DNA from: Firmicutes bacterium UBA6113
GTDB taxonomy: Bacteria > Bacillota > Clostridia > Tissierellales > Sedimentibacteraceae
Assembly: GCA_002422545.1 (NCBI GenBank)
Contig: DIWF01000028.1
Location: 1 to 64,000 of the forward strand
Length of the DNA stretch: 64,000 bases
Direction: 5' to 3'
Each line of letters starts with the position of its first letter. Positions within the stretch are counted from its first letter, which is position 1. Both the position numbers and the translations under genes were made by a program. Positions 43,414 through 51,234 of the stretch are shown here, piece by piece. The notes beneath the pieces are model-generated. The model searched no databases and was not told the DNA's origin. It saw only the letters and a list, made by a program, of their open reading frames with translations.

Positions 43414-43625
43414 CAAATTTATCAGCTCACTACGTTCGCATAAATTTGGATGCGCAGTTTCGTTCACATATTTGCTTATTCGCTTCGCTCATGCAAATAT
43501 GGAACTCATTGCGTTTGAATTACCTACAATTTCTTTCTCTCTGACGGTCTAAGAAATTGGGTAAATCATAATCGTTGCGTTTGACCTACCATCAATTCTT
43601 GCTTCGCTCACGCTCGCAACAATTG
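43414..43625. repeat. Tandem array of four long-armed hairpins
   Basis: Four successive inverted repeats: CAAATTTAT/ATAAATTTG (43414-43448), CATATTTGC/GCAAATATG (43467-43501), CAATTTCTT/AAGAAATTG (43527-43559), and CAATTCTTGC/GCAACAATTG (43593-43625, one mismatch). Loops are 15-17 bases or 13 in the last, and three contain TTCGCTCA-like sequence. The arms differ between hairpins while the spacing is regular. The 43302-43807 gap contains no gene that I can see. Confidence 0.75.
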
Positions 43626-43646
43626 GGTTAGGGCATAAAAAAATAA

Positions 43647-43672
43647 AAGATGATCTCTGCAGAAATCATCTT
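43647..43672 (-). terminator. Terminator of the ftsH-marR unit
   Basis: AAGATGAT / ATCATCTT with a 10-base loop, followed on the minus strand by TTATTTTTTT. It is about 135 bases past the marR stop. Confidence 0.65.
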
Positions 43673-43807
43673 CTATTAAAGTAAAGACTCATAATTAATA
43701 ACTCTTTACAAGGGGGGCTTTTTGGTTAAATATTACTTACTAAAAATATAATTCGAACAAGCCCTCAAAATTTTGGGGTACAAACTCAATTTTTTACATT
43801 TTTTTAT

Positions 43808-44260
43808 TTATGACTGAGATATTTTGTCAAAGTCTATCAGCAGCTGATTAAGTAACTTTATTCCTCTGATCATTTGTTCAAATTCCTCATCTGTCTTGCA
43901 GTCAAGAACCGGTCCGTATTTTTTCAGAATATCCTCATTTATTTTTTCAAGGGTTTCTTCACCTTTTTCTGTTAGAACCAACTTTACAACCCTTTCATCC
44001 TGCAAACTTCTGATTCTTTTTATAAACCCTTCTTGTTCAAGCTTTTTGCACATATTTGATCCGTTGCCGCTTTTGACATCAATGATTTTCGACACAGTTC
44101 CCACTGTGGCCTGTTCACTTTCCTTCACGGCTACAAGTATTCTGCTTTGCATCATGGTGAGCCCGTGTATCTCCACAAAAGGCTTGAAGGCTGTCTCCAG
44201 ATTTATGTTTGCAAATCTGATCATGTCCCACAGCTCTTTTCTCAACAATTCATTTCGCAT
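43808..44260 (-). CDS. MarR-family transcriptional regulator
   Basis: 150-residue winged-helix regulator. LTMMQSRILVAVKESEQATVGTVSKIID is the first part of the winged helix, GNGSNMCKKLEQEGFIKRI the recognition helix and RSLQDERVVKLVLTEKGEE the wing with the family DxR pattern. It is the second gene of the ftsH transcript (16 bases after ftsH), so it may sense a membrane or redox stress and control the pair; ligand unknown. Confidence 0.9.
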   Translation of the reverse strand: MRNELLRKELWDMIRFANINLETAFKPFVEIHGLTMMQSRILVAVKESEQATVGTVSKIIDVKSGNGSNMCKKLEQEGFIKRIRSLQDERVVKLVLTEKGEETLEKINEDILKKYGPVLDCKTDEEFEQMIRGIKLLNQLLIDFDKISQS

Positions 44261-44276
44261 ACAGCACCTTCTTTGA

Positions 44277-46103
44277 TTATTTGTTCAATATTTCCATGAA
44301 CTCTTCACCAGTTATTGTTTCTTTTTCAAGCAGGTAACTTGCAAGTTCATGAAGTTTTTCTTCATTGTCCTTCAATATCTGTATAGCCTTGTTATGAGCT
44401 GATTTTATAATTTTTAACACTTCATCGTCAATTTTACTCGAAGTGTTTGATGAACATGCAAGAGATGATTCTCCCCCAAGGTAAGGATTGTTCACTGTTT
44501 CAAGTGCCATCATGTCGAATTCTTCGCTCATTCCATAACGTGTAACCATTGCTCTGGCAAGGTTTGTTGCCTGAGCGATGTCATTTGAAGCACCAGTTGT
44601 AAATGTGTTGAAAACAACTTCTTCAGCTGCACGACCACCTGTAAAGGTGGCAATTTTATTGAATGCTTCTTCCTTGGACAACAGGAATGTTTCTTCTTCT
44701 GCAACCTGCATTGTGTACCCAAGTGCTCCAGATGTACGCGGTATAATGGTTATTTTGTGGACAGGAGAAGATTCTGTCTGCTTGGCCGCCACAAGAGCAT
44801 GACCTATCTCATGATAAGCTACGATTTTCTTTTCCTTAGGAGAAATAACAGCATTTTTTCTTTGATAACCTGCTATGACTACTTCAACTGCTTCTTCCAG
44901 ATCTTCCTGTGAAGTAGTTGATCTTTTATTTTTAACAGCTCTCAGGGCGCCTTCATTTATAATGTTGGCAAGCTCAGCTCCGCTAGCCCCTGCTGTAGCT
45001 CTTGCTATTGCATTGAAATCTATATTTTCATCAAGATGCACGTTTTTGGCGTGGACCTTTAGAATTGCCTCACGTCCTGCCAAGTCAGGAAGTTCCACAG
45101 GTATTCTTCTGTCAAAACGTCCCGGTCTTAACAATGCTTTGTCCAGAGATTCAGGCCTGTTTGTAGCTGCAAGAATTACAACTCCTTTTTTGCCGTCAAA
45201 TCCGTCCATTTCAGTAAGCAGCTGATTCAATGTCTGCTCCCTTTCATCATTTCCGCCTATACCGCCTCCGTCTCTTTTCTTGCCTATGGTATCTATTTCA
45301 TCTATGAACACTATGCATGGAGCTTTTTCCTGAGCCTGCTTGAACAAATCTCTTACTTTTGCAGCTCCCATACCAACGAACATCTCCACAAATTCAGAAC
45401 CAGAAATTGAAAAGAAAGGAACTTTGGCCTCTCCTGCTACAGCTTTTGCAAGTAAAGTCTTACCTGTTCCCGGAGGTCCCACCAGCAGTGCTCCCTTTGG
45501 CATGGTTGCACCTATTTCTTCATATTTTTTAGGATTGTGTAAAAAGTCAACTATTTCAGTCAACGCTTCCTTTGCTTCATCCTGTCCTGCAACATCTTCA
45601 AACCTTTTTCCTGTCTGTGCCTCTACATAAACTTTGGCATTTGATTTTCCAAACTGCATGGAATTGCCGAATGAACCCATTTTTTTAGAAAACTGTCTCG
45701 ATAAAATCTGTCCTACAACTATAAATATCAAGACAGGAATGACCCATGACAATATGGCATCCATCAACACTGAATTTTCCTTGGGCACTATCTTGCCAAA
45801 TTCAATTTTTGTTCCTGACGCAAGAAGCCTGTCAACAAGCATGGGGTCTTCCATTTTACCTGTGACATACACTCCTTCAGGATTTGAATTTGCTTTAAAA
45901 GCTATTTGTGTTTCATTTATTTCAACTTTTGTTACATCTCCGGACTCAACCATTGATAAAAATGTTCCGTAGTCAACTTCGCTTATTTTTGACTGCATCT
46001 GGTTCAAATATGGAAACACCATTGCATTTAAAAGTATTACCACAAACATGACTATCATATAATAATAGACAAATGGTTTTTTGTTGTTTTTATGTTCTTT
46101 CAT
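44277..46103 (-). CDS. ftsH: ATP-dependent zinc metalloprotease FtsH
   Basis: Membrane AAA+ protease of about 608 residues that degrades misassembled and regulatory membrane proteins. Two N-terminal membrane spans (FVYYYMIVMFVVILLNAMVF and AILSWVIPVLIFIVVGQIL) flank the extracytoplasmic domain. Walker A GPPGTGKT, Walker B CIVFIDEID, SRH ATNRPESLDKALLRPGRFDR and the zinc site HEIGH are intact. ATG 46103 follows GGAGG; a longer frame to 46148 lacks a site. It is coupled to marR rather than to tilS-hpt, so it may be a second ftsH in the genome. Confidence 0.95.
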   Translation of the reverse strand: MKEHKNNKKPFVYYYMIVMFVVILLNAMVFPYLNQMQSKISEVDYGTFLSMVESGDVTKVEINETQIAFKANSNPEGVYVTGKMEDPMLVDRLLASGTKIEFGKIVPKENSVLMDAILSWVIPVLIFIVVGQILSRQFSKKMGSFGNSMQFGKSNAKVYVEAQTGKRFEDVAGQDEAKEALTEIVDFLHNPKKYEEIGATMPKGALLVGPPGTGKTLLAKAVAGEAKVPFFSISGSEFVEMFVGMGAAKVRDLFKQAQEKAPCIVFIDEIDTIGKKRDGGGIGGNDEREQTLNQLLTEMDGFDGKKGVVILAATNRPESLDKALLRPGRFDRRIPVELPDLAGREAILKVHAKNVHLDENIDFNAIARATAGASGAELANIINEGALRAVKNKRSTTSQEDLEEAVEVVIAGYQRKNAVISPKEKKIVAYHEIGHALVAAKQTESSPVHKITIIPRTSGALGYTMQVAEEETFLLSKEEAFNKIATFTGGRAAEEVVFNTFTTGASNDIAQATNLARAMVTRYGMSEEFDMMALETVNNPYLGGESSLACSSNTSSKIDDEVLKIIKSAHNKAIQILKDNEEKLHELASYLLEKETITGEEFMEILNK

Positions 46104-46340
46104 ACGTCCTCCGTTAGTATGTTTAAGTTTCATAATATCTATATTCAATATATATTATTGCATTATATATACTTATTATTAAACCAATCTTAATAATATC
46201 TATCATAAAATGGTTATTATTTTATCATATGAACGGAGTGATTTTCGTGTGCAATGGACGGCTTTTTTTACACTTTGTTATTCAATGCTGTACAGGAATT
46301 TATGAGGCACAAGTTGAAGTTTATTATGAAATTATAGAGT

Positions 46341-46369
46341 TGACAATAAAGTTATGATATGGTAATCTA
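46341..46369 (+). promoter_or_regulatory. Promoter of guaB
   Basis: Perfect TTGACA and TAATCT with 17-base spacing, about 50 bases before the guaB start codon. Confidence 0.65.
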
Positions 46370-46419
46370 TCAAGAATAATTATAATATGTGTAACCATAC
46401 ATTCGAAAAGGAGATAACC

Positions 46420-47910
46420 ATGGCAAGAATTATCAACGAGCCGTCCAGAACATTTGGAGAATATTTACTTTTACCAAACCTCACCACCAAAGATTGCATT
46501 GTTGAAAATGTTGATTTAAGCACACCCATTTGTAGATTTAAAAAAGGTGAAGAACCTGATTTAAAACTTAACATACCATTCTCTTCAGCCATAATGCAGT
46601 CAGTTTCTGACAACAACATGGCAATTGCATTAGCAAAAAACGGCGGTATTTCATTTATTTACGGATCTCAGTCAATTGAAAGCGAAGCAGAAATGGTTCG
46701 TAAAGTTAAGAAATACAAGGCTGGTTTTGTTATTAGCGATTCAAATCTGACTTCTGAACACACTTTAAGTGATGTTCTTGATCTTAAACAAAGATCAGGC
46801 CACTCAACAATGGCAATTACAGAAGATGGAACTCCTACAGGAAAACTGCTGGGAATTGTAACAAGCAGAGATTACAGAACCACAAGGGACCCTCTTGATA
46901 AAAAAGTTAAAGAATTCATGACACCTGCCAAATCCTTGATCGTCGGACACGAAGGAATTTCCCTCACTGAAGCAAACAACATCATTTGGGAGCACAAGTT
47001 AAATTCGCTGCCTATAGTTGATGATGATTTCAATCTGGTATACATGGTTTTCAGAAAAGACTATTCAGAAGACAAAGAAAACCCACGTTCACTACTTGAC
47101 AGCCAGAAAAGATACATTGTTGGTGCCGGCATCAATTCAAGAGATTACAAAGAAAGAGTTCCTGCTCTTGTAGAAGCAGGAGTTGACATTGTATGCATCG
47201 ACTCTTCAGAAGGATTCAGCGAATGGCAGTCTGATACTATAAAATGGATTAAAGACACTTATGGAGACAAGGTTAAGGTTGGAGCCGGAAACGTTGTTGA
47301 AAGAGAAGGATTCAGATATCTGGCAGATGCAGGAGCTGATTTCGTTAAGATAGGCATCGGCGGAGGCTCAATTTGCATAACAAGAGAGCAAAAAGGTATA
47401 GGAAGAGGCCAAGCTTCGGCAGTGCTTGATGTTGCTGCAGCTCGTGACGAATATTTCGAAGAGACAGGAATTTATGTCCCTGTCTGCTCAGACGGCGGAA
47501 TTGTTCTTGATTACCACATTACTTTGGCCTTGGCAATGGGTGCAGATTTCGTAATGCTTGGAAGATATTTTGCAGGATTTGATGAAAGCCCTACAGCAAA
47601 AATAAAGTACGGCAACGGATATGTGAAGGAATATTGGGGCGAAGGTTCCAACAGGGCAAGGAACTGGGCAAGATACGATTTAGGCGGCAAGGCTGGACTT
47701 CAATTTGAAGAAGGCGTAGACTCATACGTTCCATATGCCGGAAAACTTGATGACGGTCTTGGAAGCACACTCTACAAAATCAAATCAACATTCTGCAACT
47801 GTGGTGCTAAGGCAATCAAAGATATTCAGAAAAATGGAAGACTTTGTCTTGTATCCTCAACCAGCATTTCAGAAGGTTCAGCTCACGACGTAATATTAAA
47901 AAACCAATAA
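46420..47910 (+). CDS. guaB: IMP dehydrogenase
   Basis: IMP dehydrogenase, 496 residues, converting IMP to XMP for guanine nucleotide synthesis. A TIM barrel is interrupted by two CBS domains (about residues 85-205). The catalytic loop is GIGGGSICITREQKGIGRGQ with the active Cys, and the flap includes EGSNRARNWARY. It belongs to the group with an extended C-terminal part (FCNCGAKAIKDIQKNGRLCL). AAAGGAG precedes ATG 46420. A decayed copy of its 3' end lies 1.2 kb downstream. Confidence 0.95.
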   Translation: MARIINEPSRTFGEYLLLPNLTTKDCIVENVDLSTPICRFKKGEEPDLKLNIPFSSAIMQSVSDNNMAIALAKNGGISFIYGSQSIESEAEMVRKVKKYKAGFVISDSNLTSEHTLSDVLDLKQRSGHSTMAITEDGTPTGKLLGIVTSRDYRTTRDPLDKKVKEFMTPAKSLIVGHEGISLTEANNIIWEHKLNSLPIVDDDFNLVYMVFRKDYSEDKENPRSLLDSQKRYIVGAGINSRDYKERVPALVEAGVDIVCIDSSEGFSEWQSDTIKWIKDTYGDKVKVGAGNVVEREGFRYLADAGADFVKIGIGGGSICITREQKGIGRGQASAVLDVAAARDEYFEETGIYVPVCSDGGIVLDYHITLALAMGADFVMLGRYFAGFDESPTAKIKYGNGYVKEYWGEGSNRARNWARYDLGGKAGLQFEEGVDSYVPYAGKLDDGLGSTLYKIKSTFCNCGAKAIKDIQKNGRLCLVSSTSISEGSAHDVILKNQ

Positions 47911-48138
47911 TACTATAGATTTTATAAAATATTGCCGTTGATTATAATTAAATATTTTTATTAAATTTATATACGGTTTTAAATAAATTACAATCCGCAG
48001 TTTCAAAACAAAAATTGATGATTGTGGGCAGTAAAATGATTGAATATTAATGCGGTTTTCGAGAAATATGAAAATCATATGGTTCTCAATTCTTTTTCTC
48101 AGTACAATATTGACTTATTGAAAAGATGTTTTTACATT

Positions 48139-48180
48139 TTAAAGCCACAATCGCTCATAAAAGGAGGATTGTGGCTTTAA
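48139..48180 (+). terminator. Terminator downstream of guaB
   Basis: Perfect 13-bp inverted repeat TTAAAGCCACAAT / ATTGTGGCTTTAA with a 16-base loop, followed by ATTATAAAAATT. It lies 230 bases after guaB; the 47911-48256 gap holds nothing else that I can recognise. Confidence 0.55.
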
Positions 48181-48256
48181 ATTATAAAAATTGAAACGAA
48201 TAAAACTAGGGTGAAATAAAGCATTAGTGTTGTGAAGAAAAGCCTGTAAATTAGAT

Positions 48257-48991
48257 TTAAAAAATCCCTTTCAATGTCTCAATTTTATCAAACATATCAT
48301 TTACTGTTATAATTGTTTGAACAGAATCCTTGTTCTTTATAAATTGTCCTAATGAGTCTACTATCTGACTAAACTCATTAATATCCCTGTCATGCCCGCC
48401 GGGCAGTTTTGTTTTAAAATTCTTCCAGACCACATTTATAAAATCCATATTATCAGCTGCAGAACTCCAATTATTATTTTCCACATTCAAAATTATTTCT
48501 CTTCCTGAATATTTTAATCTGCTAATGTTTGCCGGTATTTCTGTTTTGTAATAATCAAGTATATATGAAATGTAAAGAGTGATACGATTAGCCTGTACTC
48601 TGGATTCATATGTGTTTTGCAAAGCAACTTCTTCTTCCAAATTTAATATGGCATTGTTGAGATTATAGCTTAAGTTTACTGGAATTGCCTGAATCATCGG
48701 TTCTAATTCTGCAAAATTACTTTTTATCAAAGCTACTTTATCACTAGCATTATTCCAATCCTGCTTATCAATATCATCCATGACGTCCTCAGCAATTGAC
48801 TCGATCGATTCTAATTGTTCAGGAGCAGCAACAGATATTGGAACTCCCGGAATAGTCATTATCTGTCCAACTGTAATATAATTATGACGCAGAATTTGCG
48901 GGTTTGCAGCTAAGAATTGTGTATATGGAACTCCAAATCTATGAGAAATACTAAACAATGTATCCCAAGGCTTAACAATATAGCGTTGCAT
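48257..48991 (-). CDS. LysM-domain protein
   Basis: 244-residue protein with one LysM module at the extreme N-terminus (YIVKPWDTLFSISHRFGVPYTQ, ANPQILRHNYITVGQIMTIPG), which binds peptidoglycan. The remainder is helical with a repeated DKQDWNNASDKVALIKSNF / NVENNNWSSAADNMDFINVVW pattern and is not a family I know. There is no signal peptide, as in several clostridial spore-associated LysM proteins such as SafA-like ones. GGAGAAG precedes ATG 48991. It is convergent with guaB. Confidence 0.8.
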   Translation of the reverse strand: MQRYIVKPWDTLFSISHRFGVPYTQFLAANPQILRHNYITVGQIMTIPGVPISVAAPEQLESIESIAEDVMDDIDKQDWNNASDKVALIKSNFAELEPMIQAIPVNLSYNLNNAILNLEEEVALQNTYESRVQANRITLYISYILDYYKTEIPANISRLKYSGREIILNVENNNWSSAADNMDFINVVWKNFKTKLPGGHDRDINEFSQIVDSLGQFIKNKDSVQTIITVNDMFDKIETLKGIF

Positions 48992-49081
48992 AAAACTTCT
49001 CCTATCTATAATATTTAGTTACAAAATCACTATATGCTTCGAAATACGATTTTGTTCATACTGTCAGACCTGTGTTAACAG

Positions 49082-49182
49082 CTGTTAAAAGAACTTCAAG
49101 AAAACGGAAGACTTTGTCTAGTATCAGCAACAAGCATATCAGAAGGTTCAGCTCACAACGTAATACTAAATGATCAATAATT
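49082..49182 (+). pseudogene. Decayed 3' fragment of a second guaB
   Basis: Read in one frame the segment gives LLKELQENGRLCLVSATSIS, then EGSAHNVILNDQ and a stop, which matches the C-terminus of the guaB gene at 46420-47910 (IKDIQKNGRLCLVSSTSISE, then GSAHDVILKNQ). DNA identity looks about 85 percent over the last 80 bases. A stop lies just upstream and no start exists, so it is a relic. Confidence 0.8.
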
Positions 49183-49200
49183 CTAAATACTAACCTGCAC

Positions 49201-49228
49201 AAAAAAACCTGTCAGATGACAGGTTTTA
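49201..49228. terminator. Terminator of the DUF1292 gene
   Basis: AAAAACCTGTC-agat-GACAGGTTTT, symmetrical, just past the stop of the DUF1292 gene. Confidence 0.8.
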
Positions 49229-49241
49229 TATTTGCCTTGAT

Positions 49242-49634
49242 TTATTTATCTTCGTCTTCTTCTTCGTCTTCGTCGTCAAGTAATTCGTCAATTTCAGCTT
49301 CATCAAGAATTTCATCAAAAGCTTTTGTAACTTGTTCATATTCATCGTCAGATTCTATGCTTAACAATTCAAAGCTTCCGTCTTCATATTCTTCAAAGCC
49401 ATACAGGAATACTTCTCCGTCTTCCTGATTTTCTAAAGGCAGCAATGCTATGTAGTCTTTGTCTTCTACTGGGAAAATGGCAATTATTGCACATTCAACT
49501 TCTGTTCCGTCTTCAAGCGTAATTGTCATTATTTCTTCGTCGTGGTCTCCGCAACCGCATCCGCATCCTTCGTCATTGCAATCGCATCCTTCATCAGAGC
49601 AATCGCATCCAAATAAATCTTTATCTTCACTCAT
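49242..49634 (-). CDS. DUF1292 protein with Cys-rich N-terminus
   Basis: 130 residues. The central part (about 33-105) is DUF1292 (MTITLEDGTEVECAIIAIFP; YIALLPLENQEDGEVFLYGF), a small acidic family of unknown function usually encoded near yrzL/ruvX genes. An unusual N-terminal tail FGCDCSDEGCDCNDEGCGCG has eight cysteines in CxC pairs and could bind metal, and the C-terminus is strongly acidic (DDEDEEEDEDK). AAGGACG lies before ATG 49634. Neighbours give no clue to function. Confidence 0.85.
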   Translation of the reverse strand: MSEDKDLFGCDCSDEGCDCNDEGCGCGCGDHDEEIMTITLEDGTEVECAIIAIFPVEDKDYIALLPLENQEDGEVFLYGFEEYEDGSFELLSIESDDEYEQVTKAFDEILDEAEIDELLDDEDEEEDEDK

Positions 49635-49762
49635 TTTTTGTACGTCCTTATATTATATTTTATCCAACATACATGGATATTTAAACTTTAACAGAATACA
49701 ATTTAAAAAGCAACATTAAATTTAAATTCTTATTCACTTTTAAAATTTTTGTTCAATAACTC

Positions 49763-49791
49763 TTTACAGAATTGTCAAAATAGGTTATAAT
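49763..49791 (+). promoter_or_regulatory. Promoter of tRNA-Pro
   Basis: TTTACA and a perfect TATAAT with 17-base spacing, ending 12 bases before the tRNA. Confidence 0.75.
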
Positions 49792-49803
49792 TTCATATGT
49801 ATT

Positions 49804-49881
49804 CGGGATGTAGCGCAGCTTGGTTAGCGTACAAGTCTGGGGGACTTGGGGTCGGAAGTTCGAATCTTCTCATCCCGACCA
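49804..49881 (+). tRNA. tRNA-Pro (anticodon GGG)
   Basis: Complete cloverleaf: acceptor CGGGATG/CATCCCG, anticodon stem CAAGT/ACTTG with loop CTGGGGG (anticodon GGG), T arm GGAAG-TTCGAAT-CTTCT, discriminator A and encoded CCA. It is single, with its own promoter and terminator. Confidence 0.95.
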
Positions 49882-49891
49882 TCGTAAATTC

Positions 49892-49924
49892 AGGGTTTCA
49901 GCAATAGCTGAAACCCTTTTTTAT
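49892..49924. terminator. Terminator between tRNA-Pro and nitroreductase
   Basis: AGGGTTTCAGC-aata-GCTGAAACCC followed by TTTTTTAT. The nitroreductase stop codon lies in the T tract, so it may serve both genes. Confidence 0.85.
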
Positions 49925-50754
49925 TTCCAATTAACTTCTGCACTTTTTCTTGGAACAGTTCTATAATACTTATTGTTTGTGTATCCTAACAACAATGATG
50001 TGACAACAACTTTACTGTCCGAAATATTCAGAAACTCTCTGATATTCTTGTCATGTGATGCAAACGTGAAAAATCCATTGAAACAAACACCTAAATTTAA
50101 TGCATCAGCCATTGTTTGCATATTGGAAGCTGCCACTCCTCCATCAACATATGGATTAAAGGATAAATTTTTATCGCTGAGAACTATGATAATTGCAGGT
50201 GCATTATAAAACAATTTATCATTGCCATATTTGTTATATTGCCTGTGCATCATTTTCCACATAACTGAATATCTTTTTTTCTCACTGTCAAGAGGGTCAT
50301 TTTCATTTGGCTCATAGCTGCATGCTATATCATTAAGAACATCGAGCGTTAATTTTGTCAGTTCACTCATGTTGTCCTGAACAACCACGAAGCTTACAGG
50401 CTGCCTGTTACCGCCACTTGGAGTAAATCTTCCTGCATCAATAATTTTTATAAGCTTTTCTTTTTCTACAGACTTGTCCATGAATTGCCTGATGCTTCTT
50501 CTATATTTAATAGAATTTAATACATTTTCCGGCTCAACATAAAATTCATTCTTGCTATAGTCTATTACCTCGTTCATGTCATATCCATCTATTGACACGG
50601 CATTTTGAGGGCATACTGCAATGCAATGTCCACAGTTTAAGCAGGATTTAAACAAAGGTTGTGCCTTACCTTCAATAATCTTAATATCGCTGCATTGACA
50701 ATCCTGAGCACAAATACCGCAGCCAATGCACTTTTCTACATTAATGCTAATCAT
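49921..50754 (-). CDS. Ferredoxin-nitroreductase fusion flavoprotein
   Basis: 277 residues. Residues 1-60 carry two [4Fe-4S] motifs (CIGCGICAQDCQCSD and CLNCGHCIAVCPQNAV). Residues 75-277 are an FMN-binding nitroreductase domain (RRSIRQFMDKSVEKEKLIKI, then TPSGGNRQPVSFVVV and a late DGGVAASNMQTMADALNLGV). The fused ferredoxin suggests reduced-ferredoxin-driven reduction of an unknown electrophile in the cytosol. GGAAT lies before ATG 50754. It is monocistronic. Confidence 0.9.
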   Translation of the reverse strand: MISINVEKCIGCGICAQDCQCSDIKIIEGKAQPLFKSCLNCGHCIAVCPQNAVSIDGYDMNEVIDYSKNEFYVEPENVLNSIKYRRSIRQFMDKSVEKEKLIKIIDAGRFTPSGGNRQPVSFVVVQDNMSELTKLTLDVLNDIACSYEPNENDPLDSEKKRYSVMWKMMHRQYNKYGNDKLFYNAPAIIIVLSDKNLSFNPYVDGGVAASNMQTMADALNLGVCFNGFFTFASHDKNIREFLNISDSKVVVTSLLLGYTNNKYYRTVPRKSAEVNWK

Positions 50755-51172
50755 TTATAATTCCTTTCAATTTTTATAGTCTAAAAAACATTTAAATGGC
50801 TTTCTCAAATCAGATAACTGACTTAAGTTATTCTATTTTAACTTTAATTATTAGTGTTTCATTTATATTATATAACACAGCGACAAGAAATGTACATCAT
50901 AAGTTCTGTAAAAACTGAAATCACATAAATATAAAAACCACTAATAAAGAGGCCTCCTTAATAATGGCTTTATTTATTTTAAAATCGTGATAAATCAACT
51001 TCGTTCCTACTTAGGTTCATAAAATGCTGCTATTACCATAGAATCATAATATTTTTTCAGTTTTTTAACGGCGATTCAATCATGTCTGGTCAGACTGCCA
51101 GACAAGAATAAAATTCAGAACATAGCCACAAAATACTGTTCCGTGAAGAAGTTTAATTTTATTTATAACAAA
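50755..51172. other. Intergenic region with short hairpins
   Basis: No credible gene. It has an AATAAAG/CTTTATT inverted repeat near 50950-50980 and TGTCTGG/CCAGACA near 51085-51103. AT-rich otherwise. Confidence 0.4.
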
Positions 51173-51200
51173 AACCACACCCTTGTAAAAGGGTGTGGTT
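51173..51200 (-). terminator. Terminator of the secreted HEGGH protein gene
   Basis: Perfect AACCACACCCTT / AAGGGTGTGGTT with a 4-base loop, followed on the minus strand by TTTGTTATAAAT. Confidence 0.8.
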
Positions 51201-51234
51201 GATGTGGTTAATAATATCTCCTGTCGTTCTTTAT

